A DNA stretch of 64,000 nt from Amphiura filiformis (lineage: Eukaryota; Echinodermata; Ophiuroidea; Amphilepidida; Amphiuridae): positions 69,042,058 to 69,106,057 of the forward strand of contig NC_092635.1 in NCBI RefSeq assembly GCF_039555335.1, given 5' to 3'. This document shows positions 54,435 through 63,983 of the stretch, one piece after another. Position 1 is the stretch's first letter, and every line of letters starts with the position of its first letter. Made by a program: the position numbers and the translations under genes. The notes below the pieces were generated by a model that was not told the DNA's origin, searched no databases, and saw nothing but the letters and a program-made list of their open reading frames with translations.

Positions 54435-57284
54435 ATGGCTCAGAAACCATTTGTGTGGAAGTTTGTCTGTTTATTCCTGCTGTATGCACTGAATTCAGTG
54501 GATACTGGAACAAAGCCAATGTTATGTGCTAACCCAGCCGGAAATCTTGTGTGTAAAGTATGGGACTACACCAATCTGGATTGTGCTCACAGGAAGCTAG
54601 TTTGTATGCCGCCATTATCTCATGTCAACGCTACGAGCATGGAGTTCCTCGACTTATCTCATAATCAGCTGCTTGCTGTCCCCGATTTTGTCCAGTTCAG
54701 GAGCCTACTTCGATTAGATATGTCCTCAAATAATATAACTGTTGTGAATCATACGGCTTTCAGTGGACTTGGCGACCTGCTACATCTGGATTTATCTTCT
54801 AATGATATATACCGAATAGAAGATGAGGCGTTTGAGGGATTAAGTAATCTACAAACACTCAAGCTTATTGGCAATCCCATATACACTATGAGTGCTGCAG
54901 GCTTTGTTGGACTAAATGGCCTACTGGATATCACTATTAGCTTTGACCACGATTTATTAACAGACACTGCAGCCCCATTTACTCATCTCACTTCATTGCT
55001 TAACCTAGAAGTCAACTTAACTGGGTTCTATGACTGTGATAAGATGACGAGTTTATTCACTGATCTGAGTGAGCTACAACACTTGAAAGTGTGGGATGTA
55101 TGCTATCCAGTAGAATCAGAATGTCCAAGTTATGACTTGCATGACTTCTGTTCACTAAGAGCGCTGAAAACTTTGGAACTGTACGATAGCCGCACTGATA
55201 TCAACGATGAATGTATCTTGAACATTCCTCTGCAATCGCTTCGCTATTCTCATCCATTCTCATCTTATCCGACATCTGACCAAAACCATCACATACCAGA
55301 TATTTCGTATGAGCTACTTGGAAATCTCACCAGTCTGCATGTAGATATTTATCCAGATATAGATACGGCTATGCAAGCTTTAAACTTTTCAAACTCACAA
55401 CTTCAGAATTTGTCCCTGAGTTTCTCTCCAGATAGTATGCACTACAGTGAAGTACATATAAATTCATCTACATTTGAACCATTAGCTAAGAAAAATATAT
55501 CACTGCATGTATTCGAACTTCAATATATCAGTACATACCCCTTATATTATTATGAAATTTCCTTTCAAAGTTCACCATTTCAATGGTTTCCAACACTTCA
55601 GGTATTACGTCTACGTGGGAATACTTATCATAGACTTGCCACTACCACAGGAACCTTCAGAGGTTTGTACAATTTGCAAGAGTTGCATATAACATCTTTT
55701 GGTGATATGGTAGGAAACTTGAGTTTATCAGCCCAAAATTCATTGCAACTGCTGAATGTTTCTTATGATTTCCCCAGTACGTATCAATTTGAAAGTGACC
55801 TATGTCCAATGTACTCTCTTCAAACCTTAGATGTAACAGATTATAGCATTTCTATACCAGATACATGTATGCTGCCAAATTTGAAAGAGTTACACATGAG
55901 GGAGTCTAAATATCTCTTCAGCTGGCATAATATCACAACATTGTGTCAGAGGTTCCCTAATCTTACAATGTTGGATGCTAGTAAGATAGGAAATGATTAT
56001 GATGTTGACTATGCTATAGCAACCGCTGAGACTGTTGAATGTCCTCATCTCGTCACACTGAATCTTTCATTCTGTCACACCGATTTTCAAACAGGATTTC
56101 AACAATTCAATGCACCTACTTTGGAACATTTGTATCTGAAAGACATATATTATGATTTTGAAAGGACGCTGACTAGTTTCAACATACCTAACCTGAAGGT
56201 TCTGGATATCGGTTCCAATGACATCGCACATGTCACTGCAAAACTGACCACATTCATGAACAGCTTGACTTTTCTATCATATCTTGATGTCAGTAACAAT
56301 CAATTTTCATATCCAATGTTGTTCAACGGCACAGTTTTCAGCAATCTGATATTTCTTAATTACAGTTACATGAACTCATACGGAGGATACAATGAAGAAA
56401 TTACTAATTTGGACAATTTACCTCGTTTAGAAATTTTGAGCTTGAGTCATATGGGGAGTGATGATAGTTTCTCGGTAATCTCAGAAGCGTTACTGCAGCA
56501 TCCTACCTTAGTTAATCTAGATTTAACGTATGATGAATTATCTTGTAGTTGTGATAACAAAGCATTCATCAAGTGGATTCATGAAGACCAAATTGTATAT
56601 CTTCAGAATTATGATGAAAGTTACCTTTGTGACTGGCCATATGGGTTATGCATTACTGATGTACATTTGGACTGTAATCCTGATCAGCAGAACTGGATAA
56701 AAATCACTGTAGCTGCTTCTTGCAGCTTACTTTTCATCATATGTGTAGTTATGATAATATATCACATATGCAAGCAGGAAAGGAGGCAAGACGAGAACCG
56801 TCTCATCAACGACGCTGATACCGATGACCATGAGGAGGAGGTCCCTCCCCCATCGGTGCCCCAATATGACGTATATGTAAGCTACCATAGAGTAGATCAA
56901 GACTGGATAGATGGCGAACTTCTACCCAATATTGCAGAGCATTTTAAGCTTTCCCTCCGAGTTGTAGATTCACTTGACGGAACTAGCAGTGATTTTTCTC
57001 AAATCATTCAAAACAGCCGTAAAATACTTGTGATACTCTCGCTTCAATTTGCCGAGGATAGATGGTGCTATACGGAACTGAGTGACATAGAGCAATGGCA
57101 AAGTACCAGAGATGATAACAGCACCCTGATCTTTGTATTTCTGGAGGACATCCCATATGATAGGCGGTCTCCTCTGATACAACAACTGATCAACAATGGA
57201 CACTGTTTAACATGGAGTGCTGATGCACATGGACAGTATTTATTTTGGCAAAATCTTAGAAGGGAACTTCAAGAACCAATGTAG
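54435..57284 (+). CDS. Toll-like receptor, intronless, 949 aa
   Basis: A single-pass innate immune receptor: an extracellular leucine-rich-repeat (LRR) ectodomain for ligand sensing and a cytosolic TIR domain for adaptor recruitment. The start ATG (54435) has A at -3 and G at +4, and an in-frame TAG lies upstream at 54417-54419. Signal peptide ~1-24 (FVWKFVCLFLLYAL). N-terminal Cys cluster 31-57. LRRs from ~62, clearest at 71 (FLDLSHNQL), 93, 115 (LLHLDLSSNDI), 587 (LKVLDIGSNDI), 614 and 692; the middle repeats are divergent. LRR C-terminal cap Cys 704, 706, 732, 739, 747. Many N-glycosylation sequons. Transmembrane segment ~757-776. TIR ~810-945 with box 1 YDVYVSYH (811), SRK (861), WC (877) and box 3 FW (937). 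Box 2 (RDxxPG, BB loop) is replaced by RVVDSLDGTSSDF (842-854). It lies antisense in an epimerase intron. A single LRR C-terminal cap is the usual vertebrate-like plan. Confidence 0.95.
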   Translation: MAQKPFVWKFVCLFLLYALNSVDTGTKPMLCANPAGNLVCKVWDYTNLDCAHRKLVCMPPLSHVNATSMEFLDLSHNQLLAVPDFVQFRSLLRLDMSSNNITVVNHTAFSGLGDLLHLDLSSNDIYRIEDEAFEGLSNLQTLKLIGNPIYTMSAAGFVGLNGLLDITISFDHDLLTDTAAPFTHLTSLLNLEVNLTGFYDCDKMTSLFTDLSELQHLKVWDVCYPVESECPSYDLHDFCSLRALKTLELYDSRTDINDECILNIPLQSLRYSHPFSSYPTSDQNHHIPDISYELLGNLTSLHVDIYPDIDTAMQALNFSNSQLQNLSLSFSPDSMHYSEVHINSSTFEPLAKKNISLHVFELQYISTYPLYYYEISFQSSPFQWFPTLQVLRLRGNTYHRLATTTGTFRGLYNLQELHITSFGDMVGNLSLSAQNSLQLLNVSYDFPSTYQFESDLCPMYSLQTLDVTDYSISIPDTCMLPNLKELHMRESKYLFSWHNITTLCQRFPNLTMLDASKIGNDYDVDYAIATAETVECPHLVTLNLSFCHTDFQTGFQQFNAPTLEHLYLKDIYYDFERTLTSFNIPNLKVLDIGSNDIAHVTAKLTTFMNSLTFLSYLDVSNNQFSYPMLFNGTVFSNLIFLNYSYMNSYGGYNEEITNLDNLPRLEILSLSHMGSDDSFSVISEALLQHPTLVNLDLTYDELSCSCDNKAFIKWIHEDQIVYLQNYDESYLCDWPYGLCITDVHLDCNPDQQNWIKITVAASCSLLFIICVVMIIYHICKQERRQDENRLINDADTDDHEEEVPPPSVPQYDVYVSYHRVDQDWIDGELLPNIAEHFKLSLRVVDSLDGTSSDFSQIIQNSRKILVILSLQFAEDRWCYTELSDIEQWQSTRDDNSTLIFVFLEDIPYDRRSPLIQQLINNGHCLTWSADAHGQYLFWQNLRRELQEPM

Positions 57285-57385
57285 CTAGTACATACTATTC
57301 ATATATAATGAAATGAAGCACCACATTTAAAAGTACAAAATATTTCAATGGTGTACAAATATTGAATATTTGTGAGTATAATGGT

Positions 57386-57491
57386 AAGAATATTTTCATG
57401 AGGTGAAATATGGACTGTTCCATTCAACAAGGCTTTGCCGAGTTGAATGGAAGTTGGAACAGTTCATATTTCACCTCATGAAAATATTCTT
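57386..57491. repeat. Hairpin in the TLR 3' flank
   Basis: AAGAATATTTTCATGAGGTG + AAATATGGACTGTTCC (from 57386) pairs with GGAACAGTTCATATTTCACC + TCATGAAAATATTCTT (to 57491), ~36 bp with one mismatch. Inner arms CCATTCAAC/GTTGAATGG give a second stem. It begins ~100 bp after the stop, so it probably lies in the 3' UTR. Likely a small MITE. Confidence 0.85.
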
Positions 57492-57539
57492 GTAGAAATT
57501 GAGGGGGCTTTTCTGTCTGTGCATGATTTCTATATCATG

Positions 57540-57985
57540 GCAAGGGAGCCTATGTGCACTGCTGGGCTTTGAATTTTGACCAACTTTGAGAAATTTGCAC
57601 CAAAAATTGTCAAAAAATGCTAAATTAAAAAAAAATCATAAAAAAGCCTGATTTTCACCTAAATTTCAAATACATTTGGTGACTTTGGTCAAAATTCAAA
57701 AAAATTTAAACACAGTTCCTAGATATTTTTATCTAGTTTTTAAAAATTAATAAAAAACAAATTGGCCCAATATTTTTTTTTTATGTTGAACAAAAAAGAA
57801 GTGGGCTAAAAAAACTGTTTTAGGATTTTGGGCCAAAATGAGCATTTCGGCCCAATTGTAACCTCACAGATGAATTTATCAAGTCTTTGCCATTCTAAAT
57901 ATGTATACTTTTATATACTTTAGACCAACAATTTAGCAGTTATAGTTTCCATAATTCCAGGGTTAAGACCAACCTTAAACTTCCA
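57540..57985. repeat. Foldback family C, copy 2 (uninterrupted)
   Basis: Shares TTTTGACCAACTTTGAGAAA, AAAAAGCCTGATTTT and TCCTAGATATTTTTATCTAG with 29397-30180. Ends CCAGGGTTAAGACCAACCTT, the inverse of the other copy's start. Confidence 0.75.
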
Positions 57986-58078
57986 TGAATCTCAAATGGT
58001 GACTCAATTTGAAATATACACCCCCTGTGTGGGTGATTAAAGGCATGTCTTCCATAGTGGGTGTATGGATTTCAATTG
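57985..58078. repeat. Family B foldback repeat, partial copy 5
   Basis: ATCTCAAATGGTGACTCAAT, ACACCCCCTGTGTGGG and GTGTATGGATTTCAATTG match the right half of family B. The left half is absent, abutting family C. Confidence 0.6.
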
Positions 58079-58385
58079 AAAAAGTGCATTAGCATTAAAT
58101 TTTCAAAATTCATGCAAAATCAGCCTAATCCAGCCAATTTAAACCTCCCCAACTTCAGTTTAGATTTGGGGTGCAAATTTCAAGAGAAGAAATGCTTTTT
58201 CAAAATGTTCTCAAAAATCTACGAAAGTGCTTTATTTAATATTGTTTTATTTAGCAAATTTTGAGAAAACTGTCCAGAATTTGTCAAATTTACCTTCATT
58301 TTGAACAGAAATAATTTAAAATTCCAGACAAATAGTATGGTTTTTGATCTTTTTTTGTCAAATTTGAACAAATCAAATAAGTACA

Positions 58386-58700
58386 AAATAAATTGATTTT
58401 TGGAGTAAACCCTTCAGCCTTCCCCAAAGCCACCACCTGGGCATGCACCTACACTTGTGCTTTCATGACTTGTTTATATCTGTTTCTGTACGGATAAAAT
58501 GTTTGTTTTGATGATAAATTTTTCTGTTAAATTTAAATAGCTTAATAATTACAAAATAAGTTGATTTTTCATGTTTTTGGAGTTTAACCCTTCACCTTCA
58601 GCCTTCCCATAAGACACCACCTGGGCACGCACCTACACTTGTGCTTTCATGACTTGTTTATATCTGTTTCTGTCAGGATAAAATGTTTGTTTTGATGATA
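58386..58700. repeat. Intronic tandem duplication next to an exon
   Basis: Two ~150-bp copies (about 58400-58521 and 58579-58700) share CACCACCTGGGCATGCACCT (second copy GGGCACGCACC) and TTTCATGACTTGTTTATATC, ending TTTGTTTTGATGATAA. The second copy ends 8 bp from the epimerase exon donor at 58707; the exon itself is not duplicated. Confidence 0.85.
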
Positions 58701-58707
58701 ATCTCAC

Positions 58708-58778
58708 CTTTGTTTTCAACTGCAAAATCCATCACAAATTCTGTCTCTTTCAGTGTTAATGTATATGTGACTTTAAAC
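58708..58778 (-). CDS. Glucose-6-phosphate 1-epimerase, exon n-4 (most 5' found)
   Basis: Acceptor TTATATTTACAG, donor AAAG/GTGAGA. One leading base, then FKVTYTLTLKETEFVMDFAV and ENK, then G, which joins GT of the 52671 exon to give glycine (ENKGDQAFSF). 71 nt = 1+69+1. Family proteins run ~280-300 residues and the five exons here cover roughly the C-terminal 165. The N-terminal exons with the substrate-binding Arg region must lie beyond 64000 or be unrecognised. Confidence 0.9.
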
Positions 58779-59219
58779 CTGTAAATATAAGAGGAACAAA
58801 AAGAATAACTTGTTTAAGTTGCTGTGGTGTCATTTATTTGAGATAATATAAATTATTGACAGCCATTGATGACATGTGCAGCTCCAGTAAATTGTTTGTA
58901 TATGTTAATTGTTTAATCAGATATGCAGAGATATTTTGTACAAATATTTTAGCAGATGAATTTTTTTTTTTCGAGCAAATGTAACATGTTTTTATTTAAA
59001 TTTGAAAACTCCAGTATTCATTGTATTTCTTAACTTAAAGGTCCTTGACCCGATCAACAGCCTCATGCGCCATTTTTCTTCATCAAAACTGAGATTTTGG
59101 TGTCATAAGAAGGCTCATATTTTTTTCAATACCCCAGTAAAATTAATGCCTGAGAGATGTTTTGTTTAGATGGTGTGAAAAAAAACATAGTGAATTGTAG
59201 CTACCACACCGGAAGTACA

Positions 59220-59638
59220 TGTACATGCAAGGGTGAAAATAAGTGGGAGATGGGAGCCATTTGGCCCCCAGAAACTATGAAATGGCCCCTGGTTACATCT
59301 CAATTTTAGTTGACCAGGGGACATTTTTCTCATGGAACTGGCCCCTGAATAGCGAACCAAAAATATCAAATTCAAAGCAACTAGTGCTTATTCAACTCAT
59401 CCAGCACATCTTTATTTTTATTGGCCCCTTGGTGACTTGAAGTTGTTGAACTAGGTGCCATTTTTATGTAAAAGTAGCCCCAGGTCCATCACTCCTTATT
59501 TTTTCCACTGGTTAGTGGTTCCTGGTTCATCCAAAGTGCATGGCCCCTGGTTCACTCCAAATCTTGGTGAACTAGGGGCTACTTTTTGCCTAAGTTGCCC
59601 CTGGTTCAAGCTCTCTTATTTTCACCCTTGTGTACATG
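59220..59638. mobile_element. hAT-like MITE with exact 8-bp TSD TGTACATG
   Basis: The element 59228-59630 (403 bp) has ends CAAGGGTGAAAATAAG and its inverse. Direct repeats TGTACATG lie at 59220-59227 and 59631-59638. The interior repeats GGCCCCTGGTT / AACCAGGGG-type blocks. The chance ORFs are not genes. Confidence 0.85.
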
Positions 59639-59784
59639 TACTATCCTATGGGCCACTGTTATACACGTTTTCTCAAAACCGCTGGAGCAATACAACTCAT
59701 AATTTGGAAACATATTGTTTTAATGGTAGGCCTCAATGTAAGACAGAAAACAGAACATGAAAATATTGTAACACACCCCTTCAA

Positions 59785-60450
59785 GGGATCTAAAATGAGC
59801 GTTTATTGCGTTTCGACAGCATTTTTTGTGGGACATGAGAGCACCTCAGTCCTCAGACCTATCGAATTGCATTCTGAATACGAAGCATGTCTTTCTGATA
59901 TCAAATAATTTACATTTTTGAAAATCACAATATAATACAAATTTTATGACAAATTATAAAATTTGATATTTTTCAAATTTTGATATATAACAGTCCTCGA
60001 AGTAAATTATATAAATCTAATGATATATTCTTAAAATATATGTAGCAGAGAGGAAAAGCCGACAGACAATAGAAAATTTTGACCTTTCATATTGAAGATA
60101 TGGATTTTTTTCCCAAAAAGACCTAATTTTTTTGGTGTTTTGGGAAAAAATCCATATCTTCAATATTTAAAGGTCAAAATTTTCAATTGATCGTCGACTT
60201 TTATCCCACCTACATACACTTTAAGTATAAATCATCAGATTTATAAAGTTAACTTCAAGTACTGTTAAATATCAAAAATATCAATTTTAATGATTTGCCA
60301 TAAAATGTGTATTAAATTGCGAATTTCAAAAATCAAAATTATTTGATATCAGAATGACATTCTTCGTATTCAGAATGCAATTCGATATGTCTGATGTGCT
60401 CTAATGTCCCAAAATAAATACTGTCCGAACGTTCATACCCCAGCCCTTAA
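59785..60450 (-). mobile_element. TTAA-associated repeat family E, copy 1
   Basis: From AAGGGATCTAAAATGAGCGT to CATACCCCAGCCC, with TTAA at 60447-60450. Internal palindromes: CGAATTGCATTCTGAATACG (59862 region) with its inverse at about 60365, and AAGATATGGATTTTTTTCCC with GGGAAAAAATCCATATCTTC. Copy 2 at 63320-63983 is inverted relative to this one. Confidence 0.8.
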
Positions 60451-60482
60451 GTGTCACCTAAAAGTAACTCAATTTGCCACAG

Positions 60483-60881
60483 GCAGACAACAGTGTTGCC
60501 AACACTTTTCAGCACCAAGGCGTGGCGCATTTGCTCGCCAGGCCGCGATTCTCAAGTAGCCAAATTTTGAAAGCAAATCACCCAATTGGGTGGAAAAGCA
60601 CTTGACTTTGAAACTTCCGGTACTTAATGGGAAGTTACTGCCCGATCAATAAATGGTCACAAAACCCACTGTAGTTGCAATTTGGAGCTTCAAAGACTCA
60701 AAACCTTTATAAATCGGCTAATTTGAAAGGAAAATACATCAAATTAATGCCGCGGCCTGACACTGGCAAAAGTAGCCCAATTTTAGACAAGTAGCGGCAT
60801 GCTTTTTTGAGTAGCGGCAAGTGATCGCCAAGTAGTCCAATTTTGCGCCTAAGGTGCGGCATTGGCATCACTGGCAGAAAC
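60483..60881. mobile_element. hAT-like MITE with degenerate 8-bp TSD
   Basis: The element 60491-60873 (383 bp) has ends CAGTGTTGCCAACAC and inverted CAGTGATGCCAATGCC. Flanking octamers GCAGACAA and GCAGAAAC match at 6/8. The interior is GC-richer with AAGTAGC.CAATTTT motifs. Confidence 0.65.
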
Positions 60882-60939
60882 TGCCGATTTGAAAAGGCAT
60901 ATAGGTTTCATCAAGCCATTGAGGATCAAGTTGATTATT

Positions 60940-61500
60940 GCCACCACCAAACCAAAAGAAATAAGGATTGTGGTTAGGGTTTAGTGTTACAATTAGCATT
61001 AGGGTTAAGGTTTAGGGCAAGGACAAGGGTTATGCTGGTTCAATAATTTCCTGCCACTTGCTGCATTGCTGCTCTGACAAAGATTTTGCTTCACTGCCCA
61101 ATAGCACCAGAAATGCTAGCGGTGACCAGATAATGGGATCACTCAACCGCTTTGCCCAAATGGTAGTTGAATTCAAATCGATTCGGGAGCAGCACTGCTC
61201 TGGTGTACAGGAAATGATTTTGGCGGTGCTGAGCGGCAAAATTGGCTTTCATCTCATGCCTCTGCTACTCAGCGGCATGCCAATCTGCTTGCAGAAAAGT
61301 TCAAGCGGCATGATGAAGCATAACGCGGCAAGTGGCAGAAAGTATGAAACCGTGCAGCATTAGTGTTAGGATTAAAAGATTAGGGTTGGTATTATGGTTA
61401 AGTTGGGGTCAGTGGCAGTGATAACAAAGTTGCTCCTCAATTAGTAACTTGTGTTGTGATTCCAGGGTTAGGATAAGGGTCAGGGTTACTCCCTATTCCA
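60940..61500. repeat. GGGTTAGGGTTTAGTG-type degenerate repeats around a foldback
   Basis: Telomere-like motifs (GGTTAGGGTTTAGTG, TTAGGGTTAAGGTTTAGG) flank 61030-61365. The ends of that interval, CCTGCCACTTGCTGC (61051) and GCGGCAAGTGGCAG (61325), are inverted partners. The overlapping ORFs on both strands lack a recognised motif. Confidence 0.5.
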
Positions 61501-61684
61501 GAAATAAAGCACAATATCGAGCAAAATTACAATATAAAACAAGCTACAATTGCATTCATCAAGTAACTCTGGATGAATGAATGGGCTATGGAAGCCCAAA
61601 CACTAAATAGGTGTACATTTATCCACACATATTTATATGTACATAAAATAATAACCAAAAAAAAGACACATTACAGGCCCATTC

Positions 61685-61990
61685 AGTGATCCCAGCTTTT
61701 TGGATTAAAAACTTATTATCCTGTTTTTCTAAATGAATGATAAATAAAATCCAAATCATTTAGTTAGTTCTAAGCGCAATGAAAGTCAAATTTTAATATT
61801 TGGTCAATTTTTGGAAATATGGGCCCCGCAAAACATGCATTTTTAAGGCATTTTTCGTATGCTGTGACAATCAAGCCCAACGACTTGTACAAAATCTAAT
61901 TTCAAGTTTATGCATTCTAATTTTTGGTAAAAAACATTTTCTATACTTTTTCATAACCAATGAAATCAAAAATAACATTAAGGGCAGAGT
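61685..61990. repeat. Dispersed repeat family D, copy 2
   Basis: See 53155-53480. Shared order of TCAAATTTTAATATTTGGTC, AAAACATGCATTTTT, GACAATCAAGCCCAA, TTTATGCATTCTAATTTT. Confidence 0.65.
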
Positions 61991-63017
61991 AATGGGAGAG
62001 AGCATGGACCTTTTCGAGCATCATAATTTCTGAATTGTATCTCCAAAGTATATAAAACTATACATTTTTGGAAAGGAAATGAGTCAAGGAATCCCATGGT
62101 GACGTCAGATTTTTTCCAAAATCGCGAGTTTTTGATAAAATAACAAAAAATAACTTTTTTACCCAAATTTTTTTGTGACAACATAAAAAAAAATCAGTTC
62201 GGAGTAAAAAAAATCAGTTAGCTTTTAATGAAGAGACATGAACTTAGGAAAGGTTTTTTTAATTTTTTTGAAATTCGTCTCTTTTTTCGAAATATTGCAA
62301 AAAACATGTGAAAAAAGCAATTTTGTCATTCTATTCAGCTAAAATTGCACATAATGGTGTATATTTTTGTTTAAAACAAATATTTTGAAAAATGAGAAAA
62401 CCTTCCCTAGATTTTGATGTACTCTAAACAATAGTGAAAAAAGTTTACCTTTTTTCTTGCATATTTTTCGAGTTATCTTGTCACAAAAATCGTGCAATAT
62501 TGTCAAAAGTGAACTCTGAGAAATCGATGTTTTAGTAAAAAACTTTCAAAATTATGCACAAAATGTCCTTATATTTTAAAACGGCAAGACTTCCACGCTT
62601 GTAAAAAAGCTGTACCTGGTGCATGTTCTTAATATGCATCTTTTTGCAACAATGAATTTATAATGTCTGCTTTTAGTGCGCCAAAATTCAAAATAATTAA
62701 AAAATGTAAGTGGCATTTTGACTGCAAATTTGTGTTTTGTTTACACCGCATTTGCCGGCGTTAAAAACATACCGAATGCGCCTTGACTGCGTTGGACATA
62801 CGCGCAGAGTTGCGACGCGTCACGCGACACGAATCGCGCGCGTAATCACAATATTTCGCGATTCAAGCGCATTTCTGACTCATTATTTCCGCCAATTTAC
62901 TAAGCTGTCTTGAGCCATGTGACTTTTTAGAGTTGAAAAGAGTGAAATAAATCAAGCAAAATATGTGTAAATATTAACAAGTTGTATTTTATCAGTTTCA
63001 AGTGAAAGAATACATCT
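61991..63017. other. Non-coding AT-rich stretch with a CpG-rich patch
   Basis: Mostly A/T homopolymer-rich. Between about 62755 and 62880 there is an unusual cluster of CpG (CGCGCAGAGTTGCGACGCGT, ACGCGACACGAATCGCGCGC). No gene was seen. Confidence 0.5.
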
Positions 63018-63125
63018 TAGGGGCCGTCCATAATTTTCGCCATTTTCACTTACGTACAAAGCGTACGTAACTTTTTACCCCCCTCCCTCCCTCGAGTTAC
63101 GTACAAATAAAATGGCGAAGGATTT
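63018..63125. repeat. MITE-like foldback (GGGGCCGTCCATAATTTTCG)
   Basis: GGGGCCGTCCATAATTTTCG + CCATTTTCACTTACGTAC is inverted by GTTACGTACAAATAAAATGG + CGAAGGATT. The right terminus is decayed. Confidence 0.6.
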
Positions 63126-63319
63126 CCACGAGTACTACTAATAGCAAAATTGAGATGTTGGGTTGGGGGTTGTGGCTATAGTTTAGGTTCAAGGTTCGAG
63201 TAGGGTTAGGGCTATATTAGTGTTCTAGGAGTACAGTTTGTTCTGGATTAATATTTTTACAGATAAGTTGAGAAATACTGAAAAAAAAAATTTCTTTTTA
63301 AACCATATTTTCATGAAAA

Positions 63320-63983
63320 CTTAAGGGCTGGGGTATGAACGTTTGGACAGTATTTATTTTGGGACATCAGAGCACATCAGACATATCGAATTGCATTCTG
63401 AATACGAAGAATGTCATTCTGATATCAAGTAATTTTGATTTTTGAAATTCGCAATTTAATACACATTTTATGGCAAATCATTAAAATTGATATTTTTGAT
63501 ATTTAATAGTACTTGAAGTAAACTTTATAAATCTGATGATTTATACTTAAAGTGTATGTAGGTGGGATGAAAAGCCGACGATCAATTGAAAATTTTGACC
63601 TTTTCATTATTGAAGATATGGATTTTTTTCCCAAAACACCAACAAAAATAGGTCTTTTTGGGAAAAAATCCATATCTTCAATATGAAAGGTCAAATTTTC
63701 AATTGACCGTCAGCTTTTCCTCCCTGCTACATACACTTTAAGAATATATCATTAGATTTATATAATTTACTTCGAGGACTGTTATATTTCAAAAATTTGA
63801 AAAATATCAAATTTTTATAATTTGTCATAAAATTTGTATTATATTGTGATTTTCAAAAATGAAAATTATTTGATATCAGAAAGACATGCTTCAGTATTCA
63901 GAATGCAATTCGATAGGTCTGAGGTGCTCTCATGTCTACAAAAAATACTGTCGAAGCATAATAAACGCTCATTTTAGATCCCT
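63320..63983 (+). mobile_element. TTAA-associated repeat family E, copy 2
   Basis: TTAA at 63320-63323, then GGGCTGGGGTATGAACGTTT...; ends CGCTCATTTTAGATCCCT. Full-length relative of 59785-60450 in opposite orientation with the same internal palindromes (AAGATATGGATTTTTTTCCC and inverse). Confidence 0.8.

Noticed and set aside
54749-54967. Minus-strand ORF inside the TLR, and similar ones at 56970-57203 and 55507-55692
   Set aside because: Shadow frames of the TLR coding sequence.
61030-61363. Overlapping 69- and 101-codon ORFs on opposite strands
   Set aside because: They lie in a foldback with inverted CTGCCACTTGC ends; no recognisable domain.
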